A DNA stretch of 64,000 nt, taken from an uncultured Lachnospiraceae bacterium (GTDB lineage: Bacteria > Bacillota > Clostridia > Lachnospirales > Lachnospiraceae). Position numbers and translations under genes: made by a program. Positions within the stretch are counted from its first letter, which is position 1. Each line of letters opens with the position of its first letter. This document shows, in pieces, positions 16,613-26,248 of the stretch. The notes below the pieces were generated by a model that did not search any database, was not told where the DNA came from, and saw only the letters and a list, made by a program, of their open reading frames with translations. The stretch covers positions 4,891 to 68,890 of the forward strand of contig CAJTZH010000003.1 in the NCBI GenBank assembly GCA_910584325.1, in the 5' to 3' direction.

Positions 16613-17323
16613 TTATTTTACATCAAGTCTCAACAAAATTCTACTGCCAATTAACACAATCAGCACAACAGCCGCCACGCCTAGCAACAGCCAGACAGCC
16701 GCCGGAAGATGCGCAATGGTAAGCAAAAAGGTTCCAAACCACTCTCCTATTGCCGTATGCGCAAATCTCGTGCCGATTATAAATACTGCCATATAAAGAA
16801 TATACGGTATCCAGAATACTTTCGCGCCATATCGCAGATTCAGAATAAAAAACAGCCATATCAAAAGCAGCACAATACCGATAATCAACACGCCCCATTT
16901 GAGCAAAACAGGAGGCATCCATGCACTCTCCATGCGCAGTCCCGGAAACAATACGGAATATAATATCCCCTCCAGAACCATCAGCACATTGACCGCGGCG
17001 TAAAGCGCCACTGCCAGTACGCCAAGGAACAGCAGTCCTGCGCCGATTAAATTTTTTCGTTTCTGTCCCATAGACACACCGAGCAAAAAATGCGCCGTCA
17101 GTTCATTTCCGATAACAAATGTCCAGACGCCGGAAAAAATCAAGCCAAAAACCGCACCGCCGTGAATATACGATGTATTGCCCGGCCCGCATGCAATATT
17201 AATAAGCATAATTCCTGCCGCCGCGCCGAGAAGAAACGCGCAGCTGAATTTTACCAGTTGTTTTTTCAGAAACAGATTCCACTCTTTCCCAAACTGTGAA
17301 AAATACAGATTCATCCGATTCAC
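16613..17323 (-). CDS. ABC transporter permease subunit
   Basis: 236 residues with six predicted TM helices and no soluble domain. It begins 3 bp after the stop of another membrane subunit and is the last gene of a GntR-ATPase-permease-permease operon. SMGQKRKNLIGAGLLFL resembles the cytoplasmic loop of ABC-2 type permeases. The transported compound is unknown; YtrA-type operons often respond to cell-wall antibiotics. Confidence 0.8.
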   Translation of the reverse strand: MNRMNLYFSQFGKEWNLFLKKQLVKFSCAFLLGAAAGIMLINIACGPGNTSYIHGGAVFGLIFSGVWTFVIGNELTAHFLLGVSMGQKRKNLIGAGLLFLGVLAVALYAAVNVLMVLEGILYSVLFPGLRMESAWMPPVLLKWGVLIIGIVLLLIWLFFILNLRYGAKVFWIPYILYMAVFIIGTRFAHTAIGEWFGTFLLTIAHLPAAVWLLLGVAAVVLIVLIGSRILLRLDVK

Positions 17324-17326
17324 CTC

Positions 17327-17968
17327 CTAAATCGTCATCTTCTTAACCGTTTTGTAATGAAGCGTCAGAACACCGCCCCATACCAGAAGCGTAACAACCG
17401 TGGCGCAGACAAAAACCTCTGCATTCCATATGATGCCCGCCACTATTTTCCTTGAGGCAGAAAATCCCGCGAAAAAGATGCCTGCCATCAAAAGAATATA
17501 TACGACAACGCCCGCAATAATTGCCACAGCTTTTCCAAACACCTGATGAACTGTGCCAAGACCTGTTCCGACAATGTTTGCCCAGATGACGCAGACCGCC
17601 CCGAACCCAATCCAGATTCCCATGTGCTGCCATTCTCCCGTAACAAGATTGACCACCGCCGCCAGAATGATAAAAACAATAAAATTCATGACTGTAAAAA
17701 CACAGGTCCCGAGAAACGCATTTTTCCTTGACACCCCCATGGAGACTGCCAGCGGAATATCCCTTTTGTAAAAAGTAAGCGCATGGGAAAAACTGAAAAT
17801 AATGTATCCAAGAAGCATATAATAAATTATTTCCCAGCTTTTACGGCTTTCTTCACCGACGGACACCCACCGTTCTGCCGTAAACAGCCACATCAGCGCG
17901 CTCCAACCAGCAACCATCAAAAACGTTTTTACAGCGCATCTAAAATACCATTTCACACTGCCTCTCAT
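17327..17968 (-). CDS. ABC transporter permease subunit
   Basis: About 213 residues with six TM helices. The ABC-2-like loop AVSMGVSRKNAFLGT matches the equivalent loop of its neighbour, so the two probably form a heterodimer. Start at 17968 chosen because GGAGGAAGGGCT precedes it and its ATG overlaps the ATPase stop (ATGA). The frame extends 21 bp upstream. Confidence 0.82.
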   Translation of the reverse strand: MRGSVKWYFRCAVKTFLMVAGWSALMWLFTAERWVSVGEESRKSWEIIYYMLLGYIIFSFSHALTFYKRDIPLAVSMGVSRKNAFLGTCVFTVMNFIVFIILAAVVNLVTGEWQHMGIWIGFGAVCVIWANIVGTGLGTVHQVFGKAVAIIAGVVVYILLMAGIFFAGFSASRKIVAGIIWNAEVFVCATVVTLLVWGGVLTLHYKTVKKMTI

Positions 17969-18843
17969 AGCCCTTCCTCCTTTTCGCATAACGCGAGAAA
18001 AATCTTGGACAGATTCACCGGCTGTATGCTCACATCGCAGGAATCGTCGATTTTCTCACCGTCAGACAGCATCACGGTCACGCCTATTCCTCTTCCCGTC
18101 TTTTCTCTGCCGTAAACATGAAGTCCTTTTACGGCGTGTTCCACTTCCGTCTCCAGACCGCTCACATGGAAACATCGTTCCACCAAATCCTGCGTATTTT
18201 CCTTTAAAATAATTTTTTTATCGTGAAGCACTATCACTTCCTCCAGCACATCCGACGCTTCCTCAATAATATGTGTCGATATGACAAACGTCCTTCCCGT
18301 TTTGTCATATTCGTCCAGAAGCAGCCTGTAAAATTTCTGTCTGGCAAACATATCCAGTCCCGCCACCGGTTCGTCCAGAATCGTAAACGGCGCCTTGCTC
18401 GCCAGCGCCACGATAATCGTCACTACCGAAAGCATACCCTTTGAATACTTCATCATGGATTTTTTTGTATTCAAATCAAACTCTTTCACCAGCCGTTCTG
18501 CCAGTTCTTTATCCCAATACGGATAGTAATAAGAAGCCGCCTTCAGATATTCGCCCGCTTTCATTTGCGCAATCGGCGTACCGCCCACGATTTCTCTTGA
18601 AAAACAGATATTTTTCAGCTCTTTCTCATTTTCCCAGACCGGTTCCCCGTTAATCGTCACTTCGCCTGACGTCGCCGGATTCTGCGCCGTCATTACCGAT
18701 AAAAGCGTCGTCTTGCCTACGCCGTTTCGTCCGATTAATCCGTAAATTTTACCGGATTCAAGCACAAGGTTCAAATTCTTCAATACCTCGTTATCTTTAT
18801 ACGATTTGCAGATATTCCTGCATTCCAACACCAATTTCTCCAT
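17965..18843 (-). CDS. ABC transporter ATP-binding protein
   Basis: 292 residues. Walker A GRNGVGKTTLLS, signature YSKGMLSVV (an unusual SKG variant seen in ABC-2 export ATPases), Walker B FTILDEPVAGLD, switch His in STHIIEEA. A C-terminal extension of about 80 residues follows, as in CcmA/YtrB-like ATPases. It begins 2 bp after the GntR regulator. Confidence 0.88.
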   Translation of the reverse strand: MEKLVLECRNICKSYKDNEVLKNLNLVLESGKIYGLIGRNGVGKTTLLSVMTAQNPATSGEVTINGEPVWENEKELKNICFSREIVGGTPIAQMKAGEYLKAASYYYPYWDKELAERLVKEFDLNTKKSMMKYSKGMLSVVTIIVALASKAPFTILDEPVAGLDMFARQKFYRLLLDEYDKTGRTFVISTHIIEEASDVLEEVIVLHDKKIILKENTQDLVERCFHVSGLETEVEHAVKGLHVYGREKTGRGIGVTVMLSDGEKIDDSCDVSIQPVNLSKIFLALCEKEEGL

Positions 18844-18845
18844 AA

Positions 18846-19214
18846 TTAAACCTCCATAATACTCTCAATCATCGAAACAATTTCCTGACGGCTGATTCCA
18901 AGTCCTCTTGCCTCTCTGACAAGAGGTACGGCATACTTCTCCTTAAACGTCTTTTTCCGCGCCGTCTTAATGGCATCCTTCGCACCGGACGCAACAAACA
19001 TGCCAATTCCCCTTTTCTTATACAAAATCCCCATATCCACCAGAATATTAATTCCCTTCGCTGCCGTCGCCGGATTAATGGTATACTGCTTCGCCAGCTC
19101 ATTGGTACTTGGAACACGCTCTTCTTCCAGAAGAATGCCCCGTAGTATATCCGTTTCAATCATCTCGCAAATCTGAAGATAAATTGATTTTTCCTGATTC
19201 AACAACTCATTCAA
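18846..19214 (-). CDS. GntR-family regulator, YtrA-like
   Basis: About 122 residues: a winged-helix domain (IYLQICEMIETDILRGIL, VPSTNELAKQYTINPATAAKGI) plus a short C-terminal helical tail typical of the YtrA subfamily. The TTG start at 19214 is preferred because GGAAAGGAGAG lies just upstream and it gives the usual family length; the frame is open another 75 bp. First gene of the ABC operon, which it probably represses until an effector binds. Confidence 0.85.
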   Translation of the reverse strand: MNELLNQEKSIYLQICEMIETDILRGILLEEERVPSTNELAKQYTINPATAAKGINILVDMGILYKKRGIGMFVASGAKDAIKTARKKTFKEKYAVPLVREARGLGISRQEIVSMIESIMEV

Positions 19215-19300
19215 CGAAATCTCTCCTTTCCGATGAAGATAAACGCACGCTTCTGAACTGCTCGCTATCCACGTTGTTCGGTTCATCACTTATATAATTA

Positions 19301-19329
19301 ACTATATATCCATTTAACCTAAATGTCAA
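19301..19329 (-). promoter_or_regulatory. Promoter of the GntR-ABC operon
   Basis: Minus strand: TTGACA (19329-19324), 17-bp spacer, TATAGT (19306-19301). The TATATA-rich sequence downstream of the -10 could hold the YtrA-type operator. The imperfect inverted repeat AAATGTCAA ... TTGAACATTT (19321-19348) links it to the divergent promoter. Confidence 0.65.
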
Positions 19330-19338
19330 TAGTTTTTG

Positions 19339-19367
19339 TTGAACATTTAACAAAAAAAGAGTAAAAT
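19339..19367 (+). promoter_or_regulatory. Promoter of the GGDEF sensor gene
   Basis: TTGAAC (19339-19344), 17-bp spacer, TAAAAT (19362-19367). Divergent from the GntR-ABC promoter, with -35 boxes about 10 bp apart. Confidence 0.55.
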
Positions 19368-19406
19368 GAAACTATAAATCAAAAATTGTGTGGGAGATTA
19401 CTTTAC

Positions 19407-21074
19407 ATGAGAAAACAACAGATAGCAATTTTAACGTTTTTTACAGCATTGATTGCCACAGCGCTGTTATATATATCCGGTTCTGTACTGGCGGACGGTG
19501 AAGACAAACGTGTTTTGTTCCTAAGTTCCTATTCCTACGGTTGGAATACCGTACAGATTCAGATTGAAGGAATTAAAGAGGGTATCGGTGAAAACATTAC
19601 TCTTGATTATGAGTTTATGGATACGAAACGTTTTCCTGACGACGAAAGCATCCACCGGTTTTATACGGAATTAAAATACCGCATGGAACGGGTAGAACCT
19701 TATGACGTCGTTATTTTAGGCGACGACGCGGCGCTGCAGTTTGCGATGAAATACCGCGATGATTTATTCAGGGATATTCCTCTTGTTTTTGAAGGAATTA
19801 ACGACACCGCATATGCGATGGAAGTATCAAAGGACCCTTTGATTACCGGCGTCCTTGAGAAGCTTTCCTTCGAAAAAAATATCGCGTTCGCAAGGACGCT
19901 CTATCCGAACGCCACAACGATTACCGCTATTCTTGATGATTCCGTCACCGGAGAAGCCGAGCGCAAATCGTTCTATCAGTACGCCGCAAATTATCCTGAA
20001 TTTACGTTCAGCGAGATTAATTCCTCCCGCCTTACGACAGAGGAATTGCGTGATACGCTTGCCAGCGTGGAGAAAGACACGATTCTTATCTATATTACGC
20101 TTACGGAGGACGCCAGTGGTAAAAACTACACCAGCAGCCAGTCCATCCGGCTTGTTGCGCAAAATGCCAATGTTCCCGCTTTCCGTATGGTTTCGGGAGG
20201 AATCGGCGAAGGACTCCTTGGCGGTAATATCGTTTCTATGGAGCTATCCGGCAAAATTGCCGCCGCAATGGCCACCGCAATCTGTAATGGAACGCATCCT
20301 GCCGTATTTGATGTAGAAGAGGACGCACCAAACATCTACTGTATTGACGAAGCCGTAATGCGTAAATACAATCTGGATTTATCATTGATTCCAAAAGACG
20401 CGGAAATCATGAACCATCTGCCGACTTTTTTTGAGAAACACAGGGAAATCATTTTTCCGTTGATTGTGATTTTCCTGATACTGATTTTCGTAATCGCGCA
20501 GCTGGTATTGCGCACCAGAAAACAGACTGTCCGCGCAAATCTGTTGACAAGAACGGCGTCCGAATATGAGAAATCTTCTACTCATGATTTTCTCACCGGT
20601 CTTCCAAACCGGACAAAACTTTATGACGACCTGTCGCGGATTATTGACGGCAATTCCGTCTGCTCGCTGTTCATTTTCGATATTGATAACTTTAAAGGCA
20701 TCAATGACACTTATGGTCATAATGTGGGAGATGAAGTTTTAAAAGAAGTCGGAAACCGTTTATTAAAAGCCACAGACAATATATTCTGCTCCTACCGTCT
20801 TGCAGGAGACGAATTTATCTGTATTTTAAAAAACAATTTCCGCAATGACATTGATAAATACGCGAGAATGTGTCTCAAATTATTTCAGGATGATTTTTGT
20901 TTAAGCAAAAATACGCTGACTGTTCATATCAGTCTCGGTATCGCTGTTTATCCTGATGATGCCGCAAGCGTAAAAGATTTAATTGAACATGCCGACCAGG
21001 CAATGTACAGCGTTAAGAAACACGGCAAAAACGATTACGCGTTTTACGACAGCATCAGAAAACAGTCCGGTTGA
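19407..21074 (+). CDS. Diguanylate cyclase with periplasmic-binding-protein-like sensor
   Basis: A 555-residue protein with a TM helix near the N-terminus, an extracellular domain of about 300 residues resembling ABC substrate-binding proteins (LFLSSYSYGWNTVQIQIEGI, YDVVILGDDAALQFA), a second TM at about 352-372, and a cytoplasmic GGDEF domain. The cyclase has DFLTGLPNR and the active-site loop AGDEF (residues 466-470). Ala in the first position is a tolerated variant, so c-di-GMP synthesis is likely but not certain. ATG at 19407 taken because GGGAG precedes it. Confidence 0.88.
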   Translation: MRKQQIAILTFFTALIATALLYISGSVLADGEDKRVLFLSSYSYGWNTVQIQIEGIKEGIGENITLDYEFMDTKRFPDDESIHRFYTELKYRMERVEPYDVVILGDDAALQFAMKYRDDLFRDIPLVFEGINDTAYAMEVSKDPLITGVLEKLSFEKNIAFARTLYPNATTITAILDDSVTGEAERKSFYQYAANYPEFTFSEINSSRLTTEELRDTLASVEKDTILIYITLTEDASGKNYTSSQSIRLVAQNANVPAFRMVSGGIGEGLLGGNIVSMELSGKIAAAMATAICNGTHPAVFDVEEDAPNIYCIDEAVMRKYNLDLSLIPKDAEIMNHLPTFFEKHREIIFPLIVIFLILIFVIAQLVLRTRKQTVRANLLTRTASEYEKSSTHDFLTGLPNRTKLYDDLSRIIDGNSVCSLFIFDIDNFKGINDTYGHNVGDEVLKEVGNRLLKATDNIFCSYRLAGDEFICILKNNFRNDIDKYARMCLKLFQDDFCLSKNTLTVHISLGIAVYPDDAASVKDLIEHADQAMYSVKKHGKNDYAFYDSIRKQSG

Positions 21075-21084
21075 TTGTTATGCT

Positions 21085-21870
21085 TTAACCCAAAGCGACG
21101 TCCAGCGCCATCATCAGCGCAAACCCCACGGCAAACCCGATGGTTCCCAGATTACTGTGCGTTCCTTCGGACGCCTCGGGAATCAGCTCCTCCACTACTA
21201 CATAAACCATGGCTCCGGCAGCAAACGACAACAGATAGGGAATCATCGGAATAAAAAATCCCGACAGCCATATGGTCATCCATGCTCCCACCGGTTCAAC
21301 AACTCCCGACAATACGCCGTAGACAAATGATTTTTTCTTTCCCGTCCCGGCAGCACAGACCGGCATGGAAATGATTGCGCCCTCGGGAAAATTCTGTATC
21401 GCAATGCCGATTGCCAGCGCAAATGCTCCCATCAGCGTAATCGTTGTATTTTCCGCCATCATTCCGGCAAAAACCACCCCAACCGCCATTCCTTCCGGTA
21501 TATTATGCAGTGTTACTGCAAGAATTAACATCGTAGATTTGGCAAGAGAGACCTTCGGTCCCTCCGCTTCCTCTAAATTTGCGTGAAGATGAGGAATGAT
21601 ATGGTCCAGAAGCAGCAAAAATAGTATTCCCACCAGAAATCCTGTCACAGCAGGCATAAAAGCCATCTTCCCCATGCCGTTGTCGGCGCTCATCTCCATT
21701 GCAGGTATCAAAAGCGACCATACAGAGGCCGCAACCATTACGCCCGCAGCAAAACCCGACAGCACCTTTGTCACCCTTTCACTTAAACTGCCTTTCATAA
21801 AGAATACACATGCGGAACCAAGTGTGGTTCCGATAAACGGTATCATAATTCCAAATGCGATTGTACCCAT
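21085..21870 (-). CDS. ZIP-family divalent metal transporter
   Basis: 261 residues with eight TM helices. The transport-site helices carry HNIPEGMAVGVVFAG and QNFPEGAIISMPV; the second has Gln-Asn instead of His-Asn, as in several bacterial ZIP proteins. A short cytoplasmic loop with HLHANLEEAEGP lies between TM3 and TM4. It probably imports Zn2+ or another divalent ion. Transcribed convergently with the GGDEF gene. Confidence 0.88.
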   Translation of the reverse strand: MGTIAFGIMIPFIGTTLGSACVFFMKGSLSERVTKVLSGFAAGVMVAASVWSLLIPAMEMSADNGMGKMAFMPAVTGFLVGILFLLLLDHIIPHLHANLEEAEGPKVSLAKSTMLILAVTLHNIPEGMAVGVVFAGMMAENTTITLMGAFALAIGIAIQNFPEGAIISMPVCAAGTGKKKSFVYGVLSGVVEPVGAWMTIWLSGFFIPMIPYLLSFAAGAMVYVVVEELIPEASEGTHSNLGTIGFAVGFALMMALDVALG

Positions 21871-21943
21871 AGTTTCTCCTTAACTACTGTCGCGCGCAGT
21901 ATATTACATAGTATGTGCCGAAAACAGAAATGCTACTACAAAT

Positions 21944-24900
21944 TTACCGCCAGTATGCGAACTCCTCTTCCGTGATAAAGAACACATCGTCAAACACAAT
22001 ACTATGCTCTTCATAATGCATCTTTACACGGATTCCTTCCCACGGTACCGTATCATACCCGCTATGCGCCTCTGACAGTCCCAATCCCGAAACACATCCG
22101 TCCGGCACATACGATAACAGCATATCGCAGAGAATACTGCCGCCGTCACATGTCATATAAGCGATATTTCCATAGCGAATTGTGCCCATCTCACTGCTTT
22201 CGCCTTTGTTTTTCATTTCTGCAAGCAACGCTCCGACAGAAAGTTCCATATCTGACGCCTCATTATCCGTATCAAGTTCTAAACGGATTCTGCCGTTTTC
22301 TTTATTGTAAATAACCTGAAGTTTCTCATCAATCATCTCTTCTACGTTATACGTACTCAATTCATACACCCTGTCATAAGGCTTGTTCACCGACTCGATA
22401 ACGGAGACGCTTTCCGCATGATATTCCGTTCCTCTTCCTATACAATTTATCACCAATGCTTCCACCATGCCGTCATTGTCATAATCTCCCACAAAAAGCT
22501 GCGGCAGATTCATCAGGTCGTAGGAAACCGGCAGCAATGTTGTTTCATCGCCGTTTTTTACAATCATTCCGCACAACTCATTTGCCGAATAATACACGTC
22601 AGCTCCTGGCGTGATACGCTCCTTTAACAAAACATTCCTGCCGGTCTGACTGCCGTAATCTGCCGCGAAGGAAAATTCATCCGCAGGCACGGCGTATTCA
22701 AAATCATCTTCCGTAAGCTGCGCGTACAGGACGTTGGCGTTATAACCTTCCCGAAAGCCTGATTCCACAACTCCCCAGACACCCTGATAGTCTTTATACA
22801 ATTCCACGGTTACAATATTCTTATCCGCAAACTCATAGGTAATTTTCGCCGTTTCCACGCCAAAATGATTTCCCCAGGTAATATCCCGTATGATTCCTCC
22901 CGCCAACGGAAAATATGCCCGAAACGCGGACTCGGCATCCAGATATTTTTCTATATGATTATCCGCCAGTTCCGCCTGAATGTTGTATAGAAATAAATCA
23001 GGAATGTCTATGTTCGCTCCGTTTCCTTCCGTATAAAGCATCTGAAACGTTGCAAGGTCCGTAACCTGCGTGTACGTTTTCTTTGCAGGCTCCTGTTCGC
23101 TAAGGCGCGCCACGCCGTCCTCATACACAAAAGGAATTTCTATGAGATGCATTAACGGTTCATTCTCTTCGGTCCACTCGCAGATGCGGATATACGCGCG
23201 CTCTTCCTCCCACCACTCTTTAAATTTTAAAACTCTTCCATCAAAGGTCATCGTTTCTTCGTATTCGTCAATCATTTTATATACGGCGTTCATTTTATTC
23301 TGCTCATAGCGTGACACTGTCTGCTGCGACGCCGCGTCCAGATTTTCATACATGCCTTCCCCGCTTAAAAGAAGTGCTCCCAGGCGGTTTTCTTTCGCCT
23401 CATACGCGTAAACACGGTGTTTACGGACGATTTTAAAAGATTTTGCGTACGAATCATATCCCATCAATATCATTTTACCGTTACATTTCGCGTAGGTAAT
23501 TACACCCGTACCACTGTCAAAGAGCGCTTCAAATTCTAAAAGTGCTTCTTTAGCTCCGTCTGCGGCAAGAAATTCTTCCCTTGTGATCTCATATACCGGA
23601 TACTTGCGGAAGCTGTCCTTTGATTTATCATAATAAAAATATTCCGTCATCGCGCAGTACTGCTCTTTTGAATATTCTCCCTCAATCGACGCCACATGGT
23701 TGTAAGTCGTCACATCCACATCCGTTCCGTTTACCGCGGTGATTTTTCCGTCAATATTTTTATTGTCCAGCCAGATATTCTGATAGTCCATAAAGTAATC
23801 GACAATCTCTCCTTCGCGGATTCCCAGCAATCTGCTGGTTACTTTCTCATCGGACACTCTGTCATAAACGCAGAATGATTTTCCCGCAAGTTCCATGACG
23901 TCAATCCCTGTATCCAAATCGCCAAATTTACTTTCCGTCCGGTAAACCGTTATTTCCCCTTCGTCATAATACAACACATCGACGCTTTCCTCTCCCGTTT
24001 CCACAAACAAAAAACATTCCTTTTCCCCGTCGTTATCATAATCTGCCGAGATGGTCCTTAAGTTCATGGTTTTGGTGTAATTTTCATTTTCATACAGCTT
24101 TTCTTTCGCTTCCTTTATCAGCGCTTTCTCCTCCGCGTTACTTTCCTTTCCTGTAAATGTACATGCCGTCACAACAAAAGCACAAACCGCGAGAACGATA
24201 AACACTGCTTTGGAAAAATGCTTTTTTTGCGCAACCCATTTTATTCGCTCTTTAATTCCCTTTTTCGTTCCCACCATCGTCGTCGCCGCGCACATGACGT
24301 TACCGATGCGGCGCGACTGGCAAATCATCTGCAAAAGCGTCTCCCCGTAAGAAATTCTATTCTCCTCGCCAAGCATTTTGATGACGCTCTCATCACAGGC
24401 AAGCTCACAGTCTTTCTCAGAAACAAACGCTGCGTACCACACAAGCGGATTATACCAGTGCAAAACGACTGCGACGGCGCGAAGCGCTGCCCAGAGATTG
24501 TCCCTGTGTCTATAGTGGGTTGCTTCATGCGTGAGAATGTGTTCTTTTGCTGTTTCTGAAGCAATCCTGCTGCCGTCTAAATAGACTGCCGGCGCAATCA
24601 CGCCGAACAGACACGGCGAAACAACTTCTTTTGTATCGTAAACCCTGAGTTTTTGATAATTCCCGATAAGCACCGCGTTTTTCCTGACACGGATATAAAA
24701 ACGCAGATTCACCACCGCGAAAAAGACTGCCAAAGCGATGACGCCTGCCAGCCAGACACGGTATAAAAGCGCCGGCATCAAAGTATTTTTTTCTACCGCA
24801 TCTGCCGTATCATTGCCGGATACATTTTCATCATCTACGGAAAACTCCGATGAAAATTTTTGCGGAATGTATGCGGCTGAAAAATGCGCCGTTTCTACCG

Positions 24901-25237
24901 GCTCCTGCCGCAGTTCTCCGTAATCACGGACATTTGCCGCCACAGACGTCCGTACCAGTTCGTCGGTCAGATAAACGTTTTTTTCTAACTGATCGTTTTT
25001 TGTTGCTTTGTCATTCCCCTTATCAACATCCTCACCCAAACTGGTCTTCTCCCACTGCGGAAGATAATTGAGAATACTGAAAGCGCTCTCCACCGGCGTT
25101 ACCGGCACCAGAAGTCTTACCAGTACCACAAGCCATAATCCGTATATCAGCCTGTGCGGTATTTTCCCCTGACAACACCGCCTAAGCGCAAGCACGGCAA
25201 CAATCAATACAGTCGATATGATTCCCCATTCTGCCAT
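21944..25237 (-). CDS. M56 (BlaR1-like) metallopeptidase with very large extracellular region
   Basis: 1097 residues. The first about 350 form a BlaR1-type membrane metalloprotease: several TM helices, HEATH zinc motif (residues 237-241), the third-ligand motif ELACDE, and a final TM (AVFIVLAVCAFVVTACTF). The remaining about 740 residues should be extracellular. They lack the penicillin-binding serine motifs of BlaR1 but contain two calcium-loop-like segments (DYDNDGEKECFLF, DYDNDGMVEALVI). It therefore probably senses a ligand other than beta-lactam, or wall state, and inactivates the BlaI-type repressor encoded directly upstream. Far longer than ordinary BlaR1 (about 600). Confidence 0.88.
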   Translation of the reverse strand: MAEWGIISTVLIVAVLALRRCCQGKIPHRLIYGLWLVVLVRLLVPVTPVESAFSILNYLPQWEKTSLGEDVDKGNDKATKNDQLEKNVYLTDELVRTSVAANVRDYGELRQEPVETAHFSAAYIPQKFSSEFSVDDENVSGNDTADAVEKNTLMPALLYRVWLAGVIALAVFFAVVNLRFYIRVRKNAVLIGNYQKLRVYDTKEVVSPCLFGVIAPAVYLDGSRIASETAKEHILTHEATHYRHRDNLWAALRAVAVVLHWYNPLVWYAAFVSEKDCELACDESVIKMLGEENRISYGETLLQMICQSRRIGNVMCAATTMVGTKKGIKERIKWVAQKKHFSKAVFIVLAVCAFVVTACTFTGKESNAEEKALIKEAKEKLYENENYTKTMNLRTISADYDNDGEKECFLFVETGEESVDVLYYDEGEITVYRTESKFGDLDTGIDVMELAGKSFCVYDRVSDEKVTSRLLGIREGEIVDYFMDYQNIWLDNKNIDGKITAVNGTDVDVTTYNHVASIEGEYSKEQYCAMTEYFYYDKSKDSFRKYPVYEITREEFLAADGAKEALLEFEALFDSGTGVITYAKCNGKMILMGYDSYAKSFKIVRKHRVYAYEAKENRLGALLLSGEGMYENLDAASQQTVSRYEQNKMNAVYKMIDEYEETMTFDGRVLKFKEWWEEERAYIRICEWTEENEPLMHLIEIPFVYEDGVARLSEQEPAKKTYTQVTDLATFQMLYTEGNGANIDIPDLFLYNIQAELADNHIEKYLDAESAFRAYFPLAGGIIRDITWGNHFGVETAKITYEFADKNIVTVELYKDYQGVWGVVESGFREGYNANVLYAQLTEDDFEYAVPADEFSFAADYGSQTGRNVLLKERITPGADVYYSANELCGMIVKNGDETTLLPVSYDLMNLPQLFVGDYDNDGMVEALVINCIGRGTEYHAESVSVIESVNKPYDRVYELSTYNVEEMIDEKLQVIYNKENGRIRLELDTDNEASDMELSVGALLAEMKNKGESSEMGTIRYGNIAYMTCDGGSILCDMLLSYVPDGCVSGLGLSEAHSGYDTVPWEGIRVKMHYEEHSIVFDDVFFITEEEFAYWR

Positions 25238-25238
25238 C

Positions 25239-25616
25239 TTATTTTCCTCCCGTCTTATGTAAAATGTCCTCTAACTCCCTGATATCCTCGTCGGTTAAAT
25301 TATTCTGCGGAACCAGCGCGCTTAACATCAGCCCAATCTGCCCGTGAAATACCTTATGCAGCAGCGTCTGCGCCTCATTCGCGGCTATCTCCTCCCTCTT
25401 TATCTTCGGAAAATAAAGCCGTGCCTTCTCCCCCTGCTCATAGAAAATCAATCCCTTTGCTTCCATTCTCCGAATCATGGTATTGGTCGTGCTCTTTGCC
25501 CAGTCCTTCTTCTCTTTCATCTCTTTCACCATCTGCACAATCGTCTTAGGACTGTTCTCCCACAGACATTCCATAATTTCCCACTCGGAATTGTTTAATG
25601 AAAATTTTTCCTCCAT
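25239..25616 (-). CDS. BlaI/MecI/CopY-family repressor
   Basis: 125 residues. N-terminal winged helix (NNSEWEIMECLWEN, AKSTTNTMIRRMEAKGLI) and a C-terminal dimerisation helix ending QNNLTDEDIRELEDIL. It represses by binding TACA/TGTA sites and is inactivated by cleavage after signalling by its M56 partner, encoded 1 bp downstream. Its own promoter carries two such sites, so it is autoregulated. Confidence 0.92.
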   Translation of the reverse strand: MEEKFSLNNSEWEIMECLWENSPKTIVQMVKEMKEKKDWAKSTTNTMIRRMEAKGLIFYEQGEKARLYFPKIKREEIAANEAQTLLHKVFHGQIGLMLSALVPQNNLTDEDIRELEDILHKTGGK

Positions 25617-25644
25617 ACTATGTTCCCTTCATTTATTTTTGTAT

Positions 25645-25694
25645 TACAGCTGTAACCTTATTAACAGTATAAAATATTGTGTTACAGTTGTCAA
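25645..25694 (-). promoter_or_regulatory. Autoregulated blaI-type promoter with two operators
   Basis: Minus strand: TTGACA (25694-25689), 17-bp spacer, TATACT (25671-25666), close to consensus. Palindrome TACAGCTGTA (25654-25645) lies just after the transcription start. A second site (TACAGTTGTC on the plus strand, 25683-25692) overlaps the -35. Both fit BlaI/MecI half-sites TACA/TGTA. Confidence 0.82.
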
Positions 25695-25902
25695 CTCTTT
25701 TTGCAATACATTCCTTCCCGTACCCGGTTCCCGCTTTCAATTTTATATAAAATAAAAAAGAACCATTATCACAGTCCTTTCATTTTTATTTATGTTTTAT
25801 CTGTCTTATCATACTGGATTGTTATAATTTTTTCCGGTTATTCATTGACTTTTCTCCTCATATTTATTACCATGCTGTTTTCATTTTTAGGTATAAATAA
25901 CC

Positions 25903-26055
25903 TCAACTGTAGTCAAAAAATTGTAACTTAAAACGATATGTACCATCCCAAATATAAAAGCCGACATATGCACTCTCACCCGGATCTAATACATATGAAC
26001 CTCTTTCTTTTCCACTTTCTGTATATGCTATAACATTGATACTTTTTTCATTCAT
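25903..26055 (-). pseudogene. Small orphan coding fragment (about 50-60 codons)
   Basis: From ATG 26055 the frame encodes 50 residues with protein-like, beta-strand-rich composition (SYVLDPGESAYVGFYIWDG, then YRFKLQFFDYS). The same frame is open about 36 bp further upstream, with YIKKGEPVKITN, but has no start codon near the AAGGGGG site. This looks like the C-terminus of a lost surface or lipoprotein gene. A TTGACA occurs at 26121-26116. It lies in a 630-bp AT-rich gap that otherwise holds only the blaI promoter. Confidence 0.4.
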
Positions 26056-26248
26056 ATTGGTGATTTTAACAGGTTCCCCCTTTTTTATATATAACTACAT
26101 ACTATATATTATTTTTGTCAAGATTTCAACAACCCGTTTCTTATAAAAGCACAAATGTAAAACAAACAAAAAATAAAGAACGTGCGGCAATCCACAATAA
26201 TCGTGAACCGCCGCACGCCGCAAATATATATGAATACATTACTTAGCC

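Noticed and set aside
25677..25931. 84-codon open frame on the plus strand in the blaI upstream gap
   Set aside because: Hydrophobic and Tyr/Phe/Ile-rich only because of AT-rich DNA, overlaps the blaI promoter and operators, and has no ribosome binding site.
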